A DNA stretch of 35,491 bases from an uncultured Prevotella sp. (lineage in GTDB: Bacteria > Bacteroidota > Bacteroidia > Bacteroidales > Bacteroidaceae). Positions 23,599 to 31,193 of the stretch are shown here, in pieces (position 1 is the stretch's first letter; each line of letters opens with the position of its first letter). The translations under genes were made by a program, and so were the position numbers. The notes under the pieces were generated by a model. It was not told the origin of the DNA. It searched no databases and was given only the letters and a program-made list of their open reading frames with translations. The stretch covers positions 1 through 35,491 of the forward strand of contig CALCHM010000201.1 in assembly GCA_937901345.1 (NCBI GenBank), in the 5' to 3' direction.

Positions 23599-23601
23599 TT
23601 T
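23572..23601. other. Join 1: phage DNA to Bacteroidales DNA
   Basis: On the minus strand these bases read KYTLRDYLKA in the DUF1016 frame and YFARLSQGSE in the phage frame; both fit their families, so the join lies at a short shared stretch. Base composition, codon use and gene content change here. The origin may be assembly error or real recombination. Confidence 0.7.
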
Positions 23602-23721
23602 GTTCCAAAATCGTGTAGCCGATTCGCGAATGTAAAACAAACGAGCATTTAATGACTTTGCTTTTGTTATAATTTCGATGTGATGACTAAAACTAATGGC
23701 AACAAAATCTGACCAATTAAA

Positions 23722-23742
23722 TTCGTCAGCCATCGGCTGGCG
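23722..23742. repeat. 21-base palindromic unit encoding RQPMADE, copy 2
   Basis: The unit TTCGTCAGCCATCGGCTGGC forms an imperfect hairpin (CAGCC/GGCTG core). It repeats at 23806-23826 with one base changed, in the same reading frame of the DUF1016 gene. Confidence 0.7.
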
Positions 23743-23780
23743 AATTTCAATAAGCAACATTTGCTCGTTAAGTTCTGAAT

Positions 23781-23798
23781 CGCTAACCGCAGTTAGCG
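23781..23798. repeat. Palindrome CGCTAAC-4-GTTAGCG, copy 1
   Basis: Perfect 7-base arms with a CGCA loop, in frame in the DUF1016 gene (encodes LTAVS). The same arms occur at 25392-25409 in a second DUF1016 remnant. Confidence 0.75.
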
Positions 23799-23805
23799 TT
23801 TTATT

Positions 23806-23826
23806 TTCGTCAGCCATTGGCTGGCG
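23806..23826. repeat. 21-base palindromic unit encoding RQPMADE, copy 1
   Basis: Same unit as 23722-23742, in the same frame, with CAGCCATTGGCTG as core. Confidence 0.7.
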
Positions 23827-24131
23827 ATTTATAATGGGCGACCATTCTTCGTAGAATGAACGCATATTCTTTATGTTCGTTGCCGAGAATCCACGAAGGC
23901 CGGGCAACTCCTTTTGTAGTTGCTTACTTATTGTTTCTATTGCGCCTTTGCCCCAAAAGCCCTTACGAGAGTTATTTGAAACATAGCAACCTATGCCATA
24001 ATACAATGAAAGTTGTTCTTTGTTAGCCGAAGATGCTGCACGGTACTGACTACGCAATATAGCTTCTTTTATAATTCTTACCTCCTCGGCGTATGTGTGT
24101 AAATCGCTCATATACTTTTTTTATTTATCAA

Positions 24132-24139
24132 CAAAATTA
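24132..24139 (-). promoter_or_regulatory. Bacteroidetes-type -7 box before the DUF1016 gene
   Basis: TAATTTTG fits TAnnTTTG, the -7 element of the Bacteroidetes primary sigma factor, 20 bases upstream of the start at 24111. No clear -33 box is seen. Confidence 0.5.
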
Positions 24140-24213
24140 CAAATAATACATGAAATTAATATTATCTGCAGTGGATTTTATTTAGTAAAGACTCCAATAT
24201 CATTCTAATGAAT

Positions 24214-24221
24214 TAACTTTG
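24214..24221 (+). promoter_or_regulatory. Bacteroidetes-type -7 box before the 271-residue gene
   Basis: TAACTTTG fits TAnnTTTG, 28 bases before the ATG at 24250. It faces away from the DUF1016 promoter in the same 138-base gap. Confidence 0.5.
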
Positions 24222-24249
24222 TAGAAGTAAACGTAATAACAGTTAGCAT

Positions 24250-25065
24250 ATGGTAGAATATACATGCAGTAGATTATGTTTTAAGGCTGATTTGATTGAG
24301 CCTTTGAAAGATGATGATTCATTTATTGTTCATACTCCGAATGGAACATTCAAGTTTACAAAGGCTGATTTCTATCGTGTCTTTTCAAATGTCATTGAAA
24401 CTAAGAGTTATCAAGAGGGCAGAATATATAGTTATCTATCTTTACCTCAAAAAGCTATACAGTTTTTAACTGTGCCGACAAAAGATTTGATAGGAAAAGA
24501 AATCCGTATGAAAATTAAGGAGATAGGCACAATATGGCGTAATTCTCCGAATAACCCTCAAATAGACAATGAAGTTCTCAAAAAATGGAATAATCTGATA
24601 GAGGAATGGATAGCAGATAAAGATATACCATTAATTATTCGCAAAGAAACAAACAAGCGAGGCCAATCATTTGTGCATCCCTGTGGAAGAGAGATTATCG
24701 TTTCAGATAATACCGTAGCTATTTGGGCGTATAGTAATGTATTAAAAGGTAAGATTTTTACTATATCACAAATTAAAAAACTGCTAGACGAAAAGGAATT
24801 GCCAGTAGTATTTATGGCAACAAAAGAGATAAAGGCAAAAGCTAAATACACTAAACCATTAGGTAGCTACGCCTTGTCTAATTGGAGAGTGTGTCATATC
24901 CAATCTGTAGGATTCAACACTAATACAAATATTGAAGATTTGAAAATATCCGATATTGAAGACCATTTCAGAAAATATGTAAATCCAAACAATATGTTTG
25001 TACTCCCTAAAGAAATTGGTTATTTAGGGGAAATAGATGAATTTATAGAGGAGCAGAAACGATAA
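24250..25065 (+). CDS. Unrecognised protein of 271 residues in an accessory patch
   Basis: The protein starts MVEYTCSRLCFKADLIEPLK. The N-terminal region (GTFKFTKADFYRVFSNVIET, then SYLSLPQKAIQFL) resembles a small helical DNA-contact domain, but this is weak. The C-terminal third has GSYALSNWRVCHIQSVGFNT followed by HFRKYVNPNNMFVLPKEIGY; a 'W+.CHI' turn followed by 'NP.NMF' is reminiscent of nuclease-like proteins of the HNH group, which cannot be confirmed. The gene is clearly AT-richer than its neighbours, has its own promoter and a strong terminator, and lies between two DUF1016 copies. These are signs of a recently acquired accessory gene, possibly defence related. No signal peptide or membrane segment is seen. 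Confidence 0.6.
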   Translation: MVEYTCSRLCFKADLIEPLKDDDSFIVHTPNGTFKFTKADFYRVFSNVIETKSYQEGRIYSYLSLPQKAIQFLTVPTKDLIGKEIRMKIKEIGTIWRNSPNNPQIDNEVLKKWNNLIEEWIADKDIPLIIRKETNKRGQSFVHPCGREIIVSDNTVAIWAYSNVLKGKIFTISQIKKLLDEKELPVVFMATKEIKAKAKYTKPLGSYALSNWRVCHIQSVGFNTNTNIEDLKISDIEDHFRKYVNPNNMFVLPKEIGYLGEIDEFIEEQKR

Positions 25066-25070
25066 ATGAT

Positions 25071-25103
25071 AAATAGCAGGTATTCATTGTGTACCTGCTA
25101 TTT
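25071..25103. terminator. Strong hairpin terminator after the 271-residue gene
   Basis: Perfect 12-base stem AAATAGCAGGTA/TACCTGCTATTT with a 9-base loop, directly after the stop codon. The symmetric A/T ends let it work in both directions. Confidence 0.75.
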
Positions 25104-25140
25104 ATCCAATCTATAAGATAGCCTTTGAATAATTGGCAAG

Positions 25141-25170
25141 CGAAAAGAGATAATAGACTTTCTCTTTTCG
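25141..25170. repeat. Second hairpin in the gap
   Basis: Perfect 10-base inverted repeat CGAAAAGAGA/TCTCTTTTCG, 10-base loop. It lies between the 271-residue gene and the DUF1016 remnant and could be a terminator for the remnant. Confidence 0.55.
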
Positions 25171-25215
25171 TCCGTATATTCTCTTTAACACCTCACCGCG
25201 TATCTTCTCCGCATA

Positions 25216-25437
25216 TTATGAGTTGATGCGAAAAGCAAGGGCTTGACGAATGTAGAACAGATGCTCGGCAAGGGAATTGGTTTTACGAACAATAATCATA
25301 TGATGTGTGAAGCCTAATCCCAAGAATAAGGAGATGTCAAAATCTTCTTTCTGAATGTTTTCGCAAGGTATTAACAATTGGGTGTCAATTCCGCTAACAG
25401 TAGTTAGCGATTTCAAATCCTCGAACCAAGTACACAC
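25216..25437 (-). pseudogene. Second DUF1016 remnant
   Basis: About 73 residues remain: LTTVSGIDTQLLIP, DFDISLFLGLGFTHHMIIV, NSLAEHLFYIRQALAFRINS, then a stop. The block LFLGLGFTHHMIIV..K..SL...LFYIR aligns with FVAISFSHHIEIITKAKSLN..LFYIR of the DUF1016 gene at 23578-24111, so it is the middle of the same domain family. The start of the domain, the following FWNKYTL part and the nuclease domain are all missing. There is no clear ribosome site before the first Met. It is a decayed fragment, and it carries the same CGCTAAC palindrome as the other copy. Confidence 0.7.
25392..25409. repeat. Palindrome CGCTAAC-4-GTTAGCG, copy 2
   Basis: Same 7-base arms as 23781-23798, with loop AGTA, in frame in the DUF1016 remnant (encodes LTTVS). 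The loop differs between the copies, while both arms are conserved. Confidence 0.75.
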
Positions 25438-25521
25438 TATACAAAGAGGGCGATATGCTTAAAATCAGAGAGTGGAGATAGGAATTTATACAAGAATCAT
25501 TCACTTCACAGAAAAAATGTG

Positions 25522-25529
25522 TAAGTTTG
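25522..25529 (+). promoter_or_regulatory. Bacteroidetes-type -7 box before the DUF4254 gene
   Basis: TAAGTTTG fits TAnnTTTG and lies 28 bases before the ATG at 25558. No clear -33 element. Confidence 0.55.
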
Positions 25530-25557
25530 CACATTATATAATTAAAACAGCACGATT

Positions 25558-26175
25558 ATGACATTTTGCAAACAGAGCATAGAGATTTTCAATCAGGCAA
25601 TAAATGATTATCACCAGTTTGATAATGTAGATACACCTATCAATAACCCTTTCCAGGAAAAAAGCATAGAGTTTTATCTATACTTAAAGAATTGGATTGA
25701 CACAGTTCAGTGGCATTTGGAAGATATTATAAGAGACCCTGCCATTGATCCTGTAGAAGCTCTTCAGATTAAGCGCAGAATAGACCGTTCCAACCAGGAA
25801 CGTACAGATTTGGTTGAGATGATAGACAGCTATTTCCTGCAGAAGTTTGCTAATATTGAAATAAAAGCAGACGCTACCATCAACACCGAAAGCCCGGCAT
25901 GGGCTATAGACCGCTTGTCTATTCTCCAGCTTAAGATATACCACATGCGTATTGAGGCTAACAGAGAAGACAGTCCGGAAGAACAGCGCAACCGTTGTGC
26001 AGAAAAGCTTGCAGTATTGCTTGAACAGGAAAAAGACCTGACCAGCGCCATAGATATGCTGCTTGCCGATATGGAAGCCGGAAAGAAGTATATGAAGGTC
26101 TATAAGCAGATGAAGATGTACAACGATCCTTCTTTGAATCCTGTACTCTACGCTCAAAATGGTTCAAACAAATAA
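25558..26175 (+). CDS. DUF4254 family protein
   Basis: This 205-residue helical protein begins MTFCKQSIEIFNQAINDYHQ and contains LYLKNWIDTVQWHLEDIIRD, the signature stretch of DUF4254, followed by ALQIKRRIDRSNQERTDLVE and NTESPAWAIDRLSILQLKIY. The family is found mainly in Bacteroidetes, nearly always next to a heptosyltransferase-like GT9 gene, as here where the two genes overlap by 17 bases. The function is unknown; a role in surface glycan synthesis is inferred from that neighbourhood. No signal peptide or membrane segment is seen. Confidence 0.85.
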   Translation: MTFCKQSIEIFNQAINDYHQFDNVDTPINNPFQEKSIEFYLYLKNWIDTVQWHLEDIIRDPAIDPVEALQIKRRIDRSNQERTDLVEMIDSYFLQKFANIEIKADATINTESPAWAIDRLSILQLKIYHMRIEANREDSPEEQRNRCAEKLAVLLEQEKDLTSAIDMLLADMEAGKKYMKVYKQMKMYNDPSLNPVLYAQNGSNK

Positions 26176-27208
26176 AAAGACTCCTAAGAACGTACTGATT
26201 ATACGTTTTTCTGCCATAGGCGACGTTGTAATGATGTTGCCTATTGTGCATTCTGTGGCAGAAGCATATCCCAATACACAGTTTACTGTACTCAGCCAGA
26301 AGAGATTTGCCCCTGTATTTGCAATGCTTCCTGCAAATGTAACATTTATGGGTGTTGACCTGAAACATGATTACAACGGAATGGCAGGCATAAACAAACT
26401 GTACAAAGAGCTGAAAGTGAAGCACTTTGATGCTGTAGCAAATCTGCATGGTGTATTGAGAACAAACATATTGGCAACCAGATTTACGCTGAATGGCGGA
26501 ACAAAAGTACGTTCTATTAAGAAAAGGCGCCTGCAAAGACAGAAACTGACCAGGAAGTTTTGCAAGAACCTTACTCCCCAACTTCCCACCACAGAAAAAT
26601 ACAAAAGCGTACTGCAGAAATTGGGGTTCAACTTTAATATTACATTCAAATCCATATTTGGCAACACTAAAGGAGATCTATCACAGATAGAGCAGTTTAC
26701 AGGAAAGAAAGAGTGCTACTGGATAGGAATTGCCCCATTTGCCGCCCACAAAGGCAAGATTTATCCATTAGAGAAGATGGAAAAAGTGGTGGCTGAACTA
26801 TGCAAAAGAGCCCACACAAAAGTTTTTCTCTTTGCATACGGAAAGGAACAAGAGCAGATAAAAACCTGGACGGAGAAATATCCATCAATAACTATTGTAG
26901 GCGGACAGTTGAATATGCAGGAAGAGCTTATTCTTATGAGCCATTTGGATGTTATGCTGGCTATGGATTCTTCCAACACTCATCTGGCATCTGTTGCCGG
27001 AACAAGAGTGGTCTCTATTTGGGGAGCCACCCACCCTGCTGCAGGTTTTGCAGGATATGGTCAGAAAGAGAGCGATTCCATTCAGGCAGATTTAGCCTGC
27101 CGTCCCTGTTCAATTTACGGTAAGAAGCCTTGCCGCTATGGAGATTACAGGTGCTTGAACAGCATTAATCCTGAAACTGTAATAGAAAAGATTACAAACG
27201 GTTTTTAA
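26159..27208 (+). CDS. Glycosyltransferase family 9 (ADP-heptose:LPS heptosyltransferase-like)
   Basis: This 349-residue enzyme transfers a sugar, typically heptose, to lipopolysaccharide core on the cytoplasmic side of the inner membrane. The N-terminus KNVLIIRFSAIGDVVMMLPI is the GT9 acceptor-domain opening, with the conserved Gly-Asp. The C-terminal donor domain has IGIAPFAAHKGKIYPLEKME and DVMLAMDSSNTHLASVAGTR, followed by IWGATHPAAGF, the sugar-nucleotide site. A Cys-rich end (CRPCSIYGKKPCRYGDYRC) is common in the Bacteroidetes branch. It overlaps DUF4254 upstream and runs convergently into the WbqC gene (17-base overlap). The exact sugar and acceptor are not known. Confidence 0.9.
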   Translation: MVQTNKKTPKNVLIIRFSAIGDVVMMLPIVHSVAEAYPNTQFTVLSQKRFAPVFAMLPANVTFMGVDLKHDYNGMAGINKLYKELKVKHFDAVANLHGVLRTNILATRFTLNGGTKVRSIKKRRLQRQKLTRKFCKNLTPQLPTTEKYKSVLQKLGFNFNITFKSIFGNTKGDLSQIEQFTGKKECYWIGIAPFAAHKGKIYPLEKMEKVVAELCKRAHTKVFLFAYGKEQEQIKTWTEKYPSITIVGGQLNMQEELILMSHLDVMLAMDSSNTHLASVAGTRVVSIWGATHPAAGFAGYGQKESDSIQADLACRPCSIYGKKPCRYGDYRCLNSINPETVIEKITNGF

Positions 27209-27806
27209 GTGCCAAAATGCTTTCGGGGCCCATATTGAAGAGTAAATCCACAATACTTAAATCTTTTAGGAAACCGTTCTTTTTAGCAAACACCTGATAA
27301 TATGGTTTTATTTCAGGCATAGGAATAGTTGTACCTTTAATTGCAGCACGCATATCTGTAACTTCCACTGGTTCTGCCACAAATTCTTCTGTCCTTTTAA
27401 AACTGCATTTCATTCCTACTAAATCTGCAATAGTTTGGGTCAGTTCCATATTAAAATCCATAAGGAATTCATAGCGTTTTTCATAAAAAGGACGCAAATC
27501 GTCCTGATAATAGATAAAGAACGGACTGTTCATATAGGCCGTTTCCAGTGCATTCCAATGCAGATGACGCCATTCGCCATGGTCGCTTATGCGTACATCC
27601 TTCATCAGCATTTTGCCACCTTCACTTTTTACCACAGGAATAGTCAATGACTGCACACCACTGCTTGTTGCTATCAAAGCTCTGTTACGGAAGGTCTGCT
27701 TATGGTAGCTGTCAAACTGTTCTATAAAAACTTCACCGCCACTCTCTAACATAGCGGTGAAGAATGATATGGGGGGCAGATATGCCGAACTCAATAACAG
27801 TGGCAT
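27192..27806 (-). CDS. WbqC family protein
   Basis: I start this 204-residue protein at MPLLLSSAYLPPISFFTAML (27806); a TTG three codons upstream is less likely. Family features are LLSSAYLPP at the start (the usual 'AYLP.I.YF' motif), FEQFDSYHKQTFRNRALIAT-like sequence (here FIEQFDSYHKQTFRNRA), then GVQSLTIPVV, DVRISDHGEWRHLHWNALE and SPFFIYYQDDL. WbqC-like proteins are found with surface polysaccharide genes and in Bacteroidales next to lepB, as here (five bases after the lepB stop). The biochemical role is not settled. Confidence 0.88.
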   Translation of the reverse strand: MPLLLSSAYLPPISFFTAMLESGGEVFIEQFDSYHKQTFRNRALIATSSGVQSLTIPVVKSEGGKMLMKDVRISDHGEWRHLHWNALETAYMNSPFFIYYQDDLRPFYEKRYEFLMDFNMELTQTIADLVGMKCSFKRTEEFVAEPVEVTDMRAAIKGTTIPMPEIKPYYQVFAKKNGFLKDLSIVDLLFNMGPESILALKNRL

Positions 27807-27811
27807 ATCAA

Positions 27812-29254
27812 TCAATTATAATTCTTAACACTGCGGAACATTCTGTCCCAACGTATCTTACCGAACTGTCCAAAATTCTTGTCCTTATCTAATGAAAGCC
27901 AGATAAACACAGGACGTCCTACAATATGGTCTTCCGGAACAGGTCCCCAGAAACGTGAATCGGCACTATTCTGACGGTTATCACCCATCATCCAGTAGTA
28001 ATCCATTTTAAAGGTATAACTTTCTGTCTTTTCACCATTTATGTAGATAGCACCATTCTTTACTCTTAGGTCATTATTCTCATATACCTTTATGAGACGT
28101 TCGTACAATGGCAGGGTTTCTAATGTCAGCTGCACAGTTTCACCTTTTGCAGGAATCCTTATAGGACCGTAGTTATCTACTGTCCAACCTGTATGCAGGT
28201 TCATTGGATATAGCCATTCGTAATATGGATACTCATACTTTTCAACAGATTGTGCCACAGCCTTGTTAGATGCAAGCAGTTCTGCTGCCATAGGAGTAAG
28301 CGGGAATATATGTGTTCCTGGACGATTCATCTGTTCAGGTAAATCTTCCTGACTCAACCTGATTTCCTTACGCAATTCTGCCGAAATAGGTTGCAGAAGT
28401 TCCACCACATAATTTGTCTGAACATTATCAGGTTGCTTGTTTGCCTTACCATCCAGATATACTATACCATCCTTTATTTCCAATGTCTGACCGGGTAATC
28501 CTACACAACGTTTTACATAATTTTCTCTTCTATCTACCGGGTGTGATATAACTTTACCAAACTGTTCAGGATGATCGTTTATATATTTTCTACCCACCTT
28601 GTAATAGAAATCATATACACGCTGCTGCTCTGCAAAACTCATTGAATCCAGATTAACAGGGTTACAAAGTTCTGAGCCTATTTGATAGACCATGCCATAA
28701 AAATCGGCAGCCTGATATTGTGGTGCAGTAAGACAGGTATCTCCACTTGGATAATTGAATACCACAATATCGTTCAATTCTATCTTGCCAAATCCCGGAA
28801 CACGTTCATATTCCCACTGTGGCCACGATAAATAGCTCTTTTTGCCGGTTACAGGCATCTTATTCTGTGTAAGCGGCATAGTTAATGGGGTTATAGGTTT
28901 TCTTACACCATACGCCACCTTACTAACATAGAGATGATCGCCTACCAGCAGAGACTTTTCAAGCGATGAAGATGGAATTGCATAGTTCTGGAAGAAGAAG
29001 ATATTAACAAAATAGACAGCCACCAGTGCAAAGACAATAGCATCAACCCAACTCATTATTGAATACAGAGTTTTGTTTTTCAACTGTTTCCACCAGTCCC
29101 ACTTAATGATACGTGTAGTAAATGCATCAATTATAAACGGCACTACAATCAGTCCCAACCAGCTTTTTACCCACACTAAGAACAGCAGATAGAGCAGTAA
29201 TGCTATAGACATCTTTACCCACTGTTTTGCCGGTATTTCTGAAATCTTCTTCAT
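27812..29254 (-). CDS. lepB: Signal peptidase I
   Basis: This 480-residue enzyme removes signal peptides from exported proteins at the outer face of the inner membrane. Hydrophobic segments lie near residues 16-45 and 70-88. The catalytic Ser97 is in IPSSSLEKSLLVGDHLYVSK (normally SM, here SL), the general base Lys248 in RRENYVKRCVGLPGQ, and the last family box is GDNRQNSADSRFWGPVPEDH. The insert of about 130 residues between the Ser and Lys boxes and another after Lys make the protein longer than the E. coli enzyme (324), as is usual in Bacteroidales. It is placed between dapB and the WbqC gene, a recurrent order in that group. Confidence 0.93.
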   Translation of the reverse strand: MKKISEIPAKQWVKMSIALLLYLLFLVWVKSWLGLIVVPFIIDAFTTRIIKWDWWKQLKNKTLYSIMSWVDAIVFALVAVYFVNIFFFQNYAIPSSSLEKSLLVGDHLYVSKVAYGVRKPITPLTMPLTQNKMPVTGKKSYLSWPQWEYERVPGFGKIELNDIVVFNYPSGDTCLTAPQYQAADFYGMVYQIGSELCNPVNLDSMSFAEQQRVYDFYYKVGRKYINDHPEQFGKVISHPVDRRENYVKRCVGLPGQTLEIKDGIVYLDGKANKQPDNVQTNYVVELLQPISAELRKEIRLSQEDLPEQMNRPGTHIFPLTPMAAELLASNKAVAQSVEKYEYPYYEWLYPMNLHTGWTVDNYGPIRIPAKGETVQLTLETLPLYERLIKVYENNDLRVKNGAIYINGEKTESYTFKMDYYWMMGDNRQNSADSRFWGPVPEDHIVGRPVFIWLSLDKDKNFGQFGKIRWDRMFRSVKNYN

Positions 29255-29267
29255 TTTGATTACTCCT

Positions 29268-30032
29268 TTATTTTGAAAGCGAATCCATTAAATCGTCCAT
29301 AGTAAGGAAACCACTGCGCTGTGCAGTATATTCTGCTGCAATAACTGCGCCCAAAGCAAAACCACTGCGGTTCTTTGCATTATGAACAATGGTAATTGTA
29401 TCGGCATCAGACTGGTATGATATTTCGTGAATACCAGGAACTTCACCCTCTCTGATTGAGTCAATACGCAGTTCATCTGCATTACACTGCAGCGAACCGG
29501 TTAATGATTTATCGGCAGCAAGCAGAGTTCCTTTGGTCCAGCTATTCTTACGATCCAGATTTTCAAGAATACCCTCTGCAAGAGTAATGGCTGTTCCACT
29601 TGGAGCATCCAATTTATGAATGTGATGTGTTTCAGACATTGTAACATCATACATATCATATCCGTTCATAATGTTAGCCAAAAACTTATTCACTTTTGAG
29701 AACAGAGCCACACCTAAACTGAAATTACTTGACCAGAAAAGTGTGTTGCTACCATCGTTGCAAAGTTCTTTCATCTCTTCTGCGTGGTCTGCCATCCAAC
29801 CTGTGCTACCGCTAACCACCTTTACGCCGGCTGCAAATGCCTTCTTTATATTGTTGTATGCCTGAATTGGAGCAGTAAATTCTATTGCTACATCGGCACT
29901 CTTAAATTCATCTGAATCAAAATCTGCAAGATTATCTATGTCTATTTTGCAAACTATATCATGACCACGCTGCAGAGCTATACGCTCTATTTCGTGTCCC
30001 ATCTTGCCATAACCTATCAATGCTATCTTCAT
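29268..30032 (-). CDS. dapB: 4-hydroxy-tetrahydrodipicolinate reductase
   Basis: This 254-residue enzyme carries out the NAD(P)H-dependent reduction step of lysine and diaminopimelate synthesis in the cytosol. The start is at MKIALIGYGKMGHEIER (30032). The cofactor loop is GYGKMG, VVSGSTGW is the next conserved strand, and the active site block is ETHHIHKLDAPSGTAITLAE, with the paired His and the Lys of the catalytic signature. It ends with RSGFALGAVIAAEYTA. It is followed by lepB after 13 bases and is probably cotranscribed with it. Confidence 0.95.
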   Translation of the reverse strand: MKIALIGYGKMGHEIERIALQRGHDIVCKIDIDNLADFDSDEFKSADVAIEFTAPIQAYNNIKKAFAAGVKVVSGSTGWMADHAEEMKELCNDGSNTLFWSSNFSLGVALFSKVNKFLANIMNGYDMYDVTMSETHHIHKLDAPSGTAITLAEGILENLDRKNSWTKGTLLAADKSLTGSLQCNADELRIDSIREGEVPGIHEISYQSDADTITIVHNAKNRSGFALGAVIAAEYTAQRSGFLTMDDLMDSLSK

Positions 30033-30044
30033 ACTCAAATTATT

Positions 30045-30497
30045 TTAAAATAGGTCCTTCAAAGTTGCCAATATACGGTTTAACAGATTCTTGAATTCAG
30101 TCGATTTACGACTATTCTCCATTTCTGTCCATTTAGCCAACTGATTGGCATCTAAAATTTTACTATATCTGTTTGTATATTTCTCGCTGATACCGTCAAA
30201 TACCTTTTTTATTGACAAAGTATCTATACCCGATTCCTGATTGCCCATAACAGAAGACATCAGTGACATCTGTATATTACGGCACTGCTCTTCAAATTCC
30301 TGACCAAACAGCACCACCATTCTGTCTGACTGTTTGTCTGTCAGACCCAACAAAGGAGTTACCTCCGCAATTCGTTTTGCAGCTATTGAATCCGATTCCA
30401 ACATAAAAAATGGTTTCACGTCGGTTCCAATAGGGAACTGAGCCCATGCAAACATTGTTGCACAGCAAGCTAAAATCATCACAAATAACTTCTTCAT
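30045..30497 (-). CDS. Secreted/periplasmic protein of unknown function
   Basis: The 150-residue protein starts at MKKLFVMILACCATMFAWAQ (30497), a good signal peptide with cleavage after AWA. The open frame continues upstream, but that part reads through the pckA terminator. The mature part is helical (EVTPLLGLTDKQSDRMVVLF, EFEEQCRNIQMSLMSSVMGN, ILDANQLAKWTEMENSRKST). The pattern 'LDANQLAKWTEME' recalls small Spy/LTXXQ-like periplasmic proteins, but the likeness is weak. It lies directly upstream of dapB, 12 bases away. Confidence 0.7.
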   Translation of the reverse strand: MKKLFVMILACCATMFAWAQFPIGTDVKPFFMLESDSIAAKRIAEVTPLLGLTDKQSDRMVVLFGQEFEEQCRNIQMSLMSSVMGNQESGIDTLSIKKVFDGISEKYTNRYSKILDANQLAKWTEMENSRKSTEFKNLLNRILATLKDLF

Positions 30498-30522
30498 CTT
30501 ATCCTTTTTTATTAAAGAAGAA

Positions 30523-30553
30523 ACTCTATCCGGCATAATGCACCGGATAGAGT
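30523..30553 (-). terminator. Terminator after pckA
   Basis: Perfect 11-base stem ACTCTATCCGG/CCGGATAGAGT, 9-base loop, followed on the minus strand by a T-rich stretch. It lies between the pckA stop (30579) and the secreted-protein start (30497). Confidence 0.75.
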
Positions 30554-30578
30554 ATCTATTGTTAAACTTGAAAATCCA

Positions 30579-31055
30579 TTAGAGTTTTGGACCAGCTTCA
30601 ACAAGAGCCTTACCGGCTTCGTTACCTTCGTATTTCTTGAAGTTCTTGATGAAACGACCAGCCAAATCCTTAGCCTTTTCTTCCCATTCGCAAGCGCACT
30701 TGTATGTGTCGCGTGGATCCAGAATACCTGTATCAACACCTTCCAATACTGTAGGAACTTCGAAATCGAAGTAAGGAATCTGCTTTGTAGGAGCGTTATC
30801 GATAGAACCGTTCAGGATAGCATCAATAATACCACGTGTATCGCGGATAGAGATACGCTTACCTGTACCATTCCAACCGGTGTTTACAAGATATGCCTTA
30901 GCACCGCTCTGTTCCATCTTCTTAACCAATTCTTCTGCATACTTTGTAGGATGCAATTCCAAGAAAGCCTGACCGAAGCAAGCTGAGAATGTAGGAGTTG
31001 GTTCAGTAATACCACGTTCTGTACCAGCAAGTTTAGCTGTGAAACCGCTCAGGAA
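30579..31055 (-). pseudogene. pckA: Phosphoenolpyruvate carboxykinase (ATP), C-terminal part only
   Basis: About 158 residues of the C-terminal domain of ATP-type PckA remain, from FLSGFTAKLAGTERGITEPT through TFSACFGQAFLELHPTKYAE, LVNTGWNGTGKRISIRDTRG and to the normal stop. Intact enzymes are about 535 residues and convert oxaloacetate to phosphoenolpyruvate at the start of gluconeogenesis. The N-terminal half with the P-loop is missing because the frame continues in the aminopeptidase start at the second join. The 3' end is normal, with a terminator. Confidence 0.88.
31038..31055. other. Join 2: two Bacteroidetes genomes meet at FLSGFT
   Basis: The 18 bases that encode FLSGFT fit both PckA (FLSGFTAKLAG) and the N-terminal part of Xaa-Pro aminopeptidase ('(F/W)L(S/T)GFTG'). 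The protein frame changes identity here without a shift. Confidence 0.75.
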
Positions 31056-31190
31056 GTTTACCTGCTGCCATCTTGGAGCAGGATATTCGCTGCTGTGAGG
31101 ATCGGAACCGCTGACTACCACTGCATCCCAGCCGTTTCTGTCCATTATAGCCCTGAGGGCATCTATTCTTTCTGAGAAAATGTTTGCCAT
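31038..31190 (-). pseudogene. Xaa-Pro aminopeptidase (PepP-like), first 50 residues
   Basis: The reading frame opens MANIFSERIDALRAIMDRNG, then WDAVVVSGSDPHSSEYPAPR and WQQVNFLSGFT. This matches the creatinase N-domain of Bacteroidetes Xaa-Pro aminopeptidases ('R+.ALR..M...G.DA...+.DPH.SEY....W....+LSGFTGS'). The rest of the enzyme, including the metal site, is absent; the frame continues into PckA. The start follows the HemW-like gene by three bases, so the two were one operon in the source genome. Confidence 0.82.
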
Positions 31191-31193
31191 AAC

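Larger units (their letters stand above)
23578..24111 (-). pseudogene. DUF1016 (YhcG-type, PDDEXK) protein, N-terminal domain only
   Basis: The first 178 residues of a DUF1016 protein are seen. It opens MSDLHTYAEEVRIIKEAILR and has the family pattern LSLYYGIGCYVSNNSRKGFW, LPGLRGFSATNIKNMRSFYE, and FVAISFSHHIEIITKAKSLN followed by LFYIRESATRFWNKYTLRDY. The C-terminal nuclease domain (PDDEXK) is missing because the frame runs into phage DNA at the join; the last 18 residues of the open frame are phage bases read out of frame. Intact members are about 350 residues long and are often found near restriction or mobile genes. Residues 96-130 contain two copies of RQPMADE and one LTAVS motif, each encoded by a short palindrome. 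Confidence 0.8.

Noticed and set aside
30579..31190. A new bifunctional enzyme
   Set aside because: Each part is a small fragment lacking its active site, and the junction is a sequence shared by both families.
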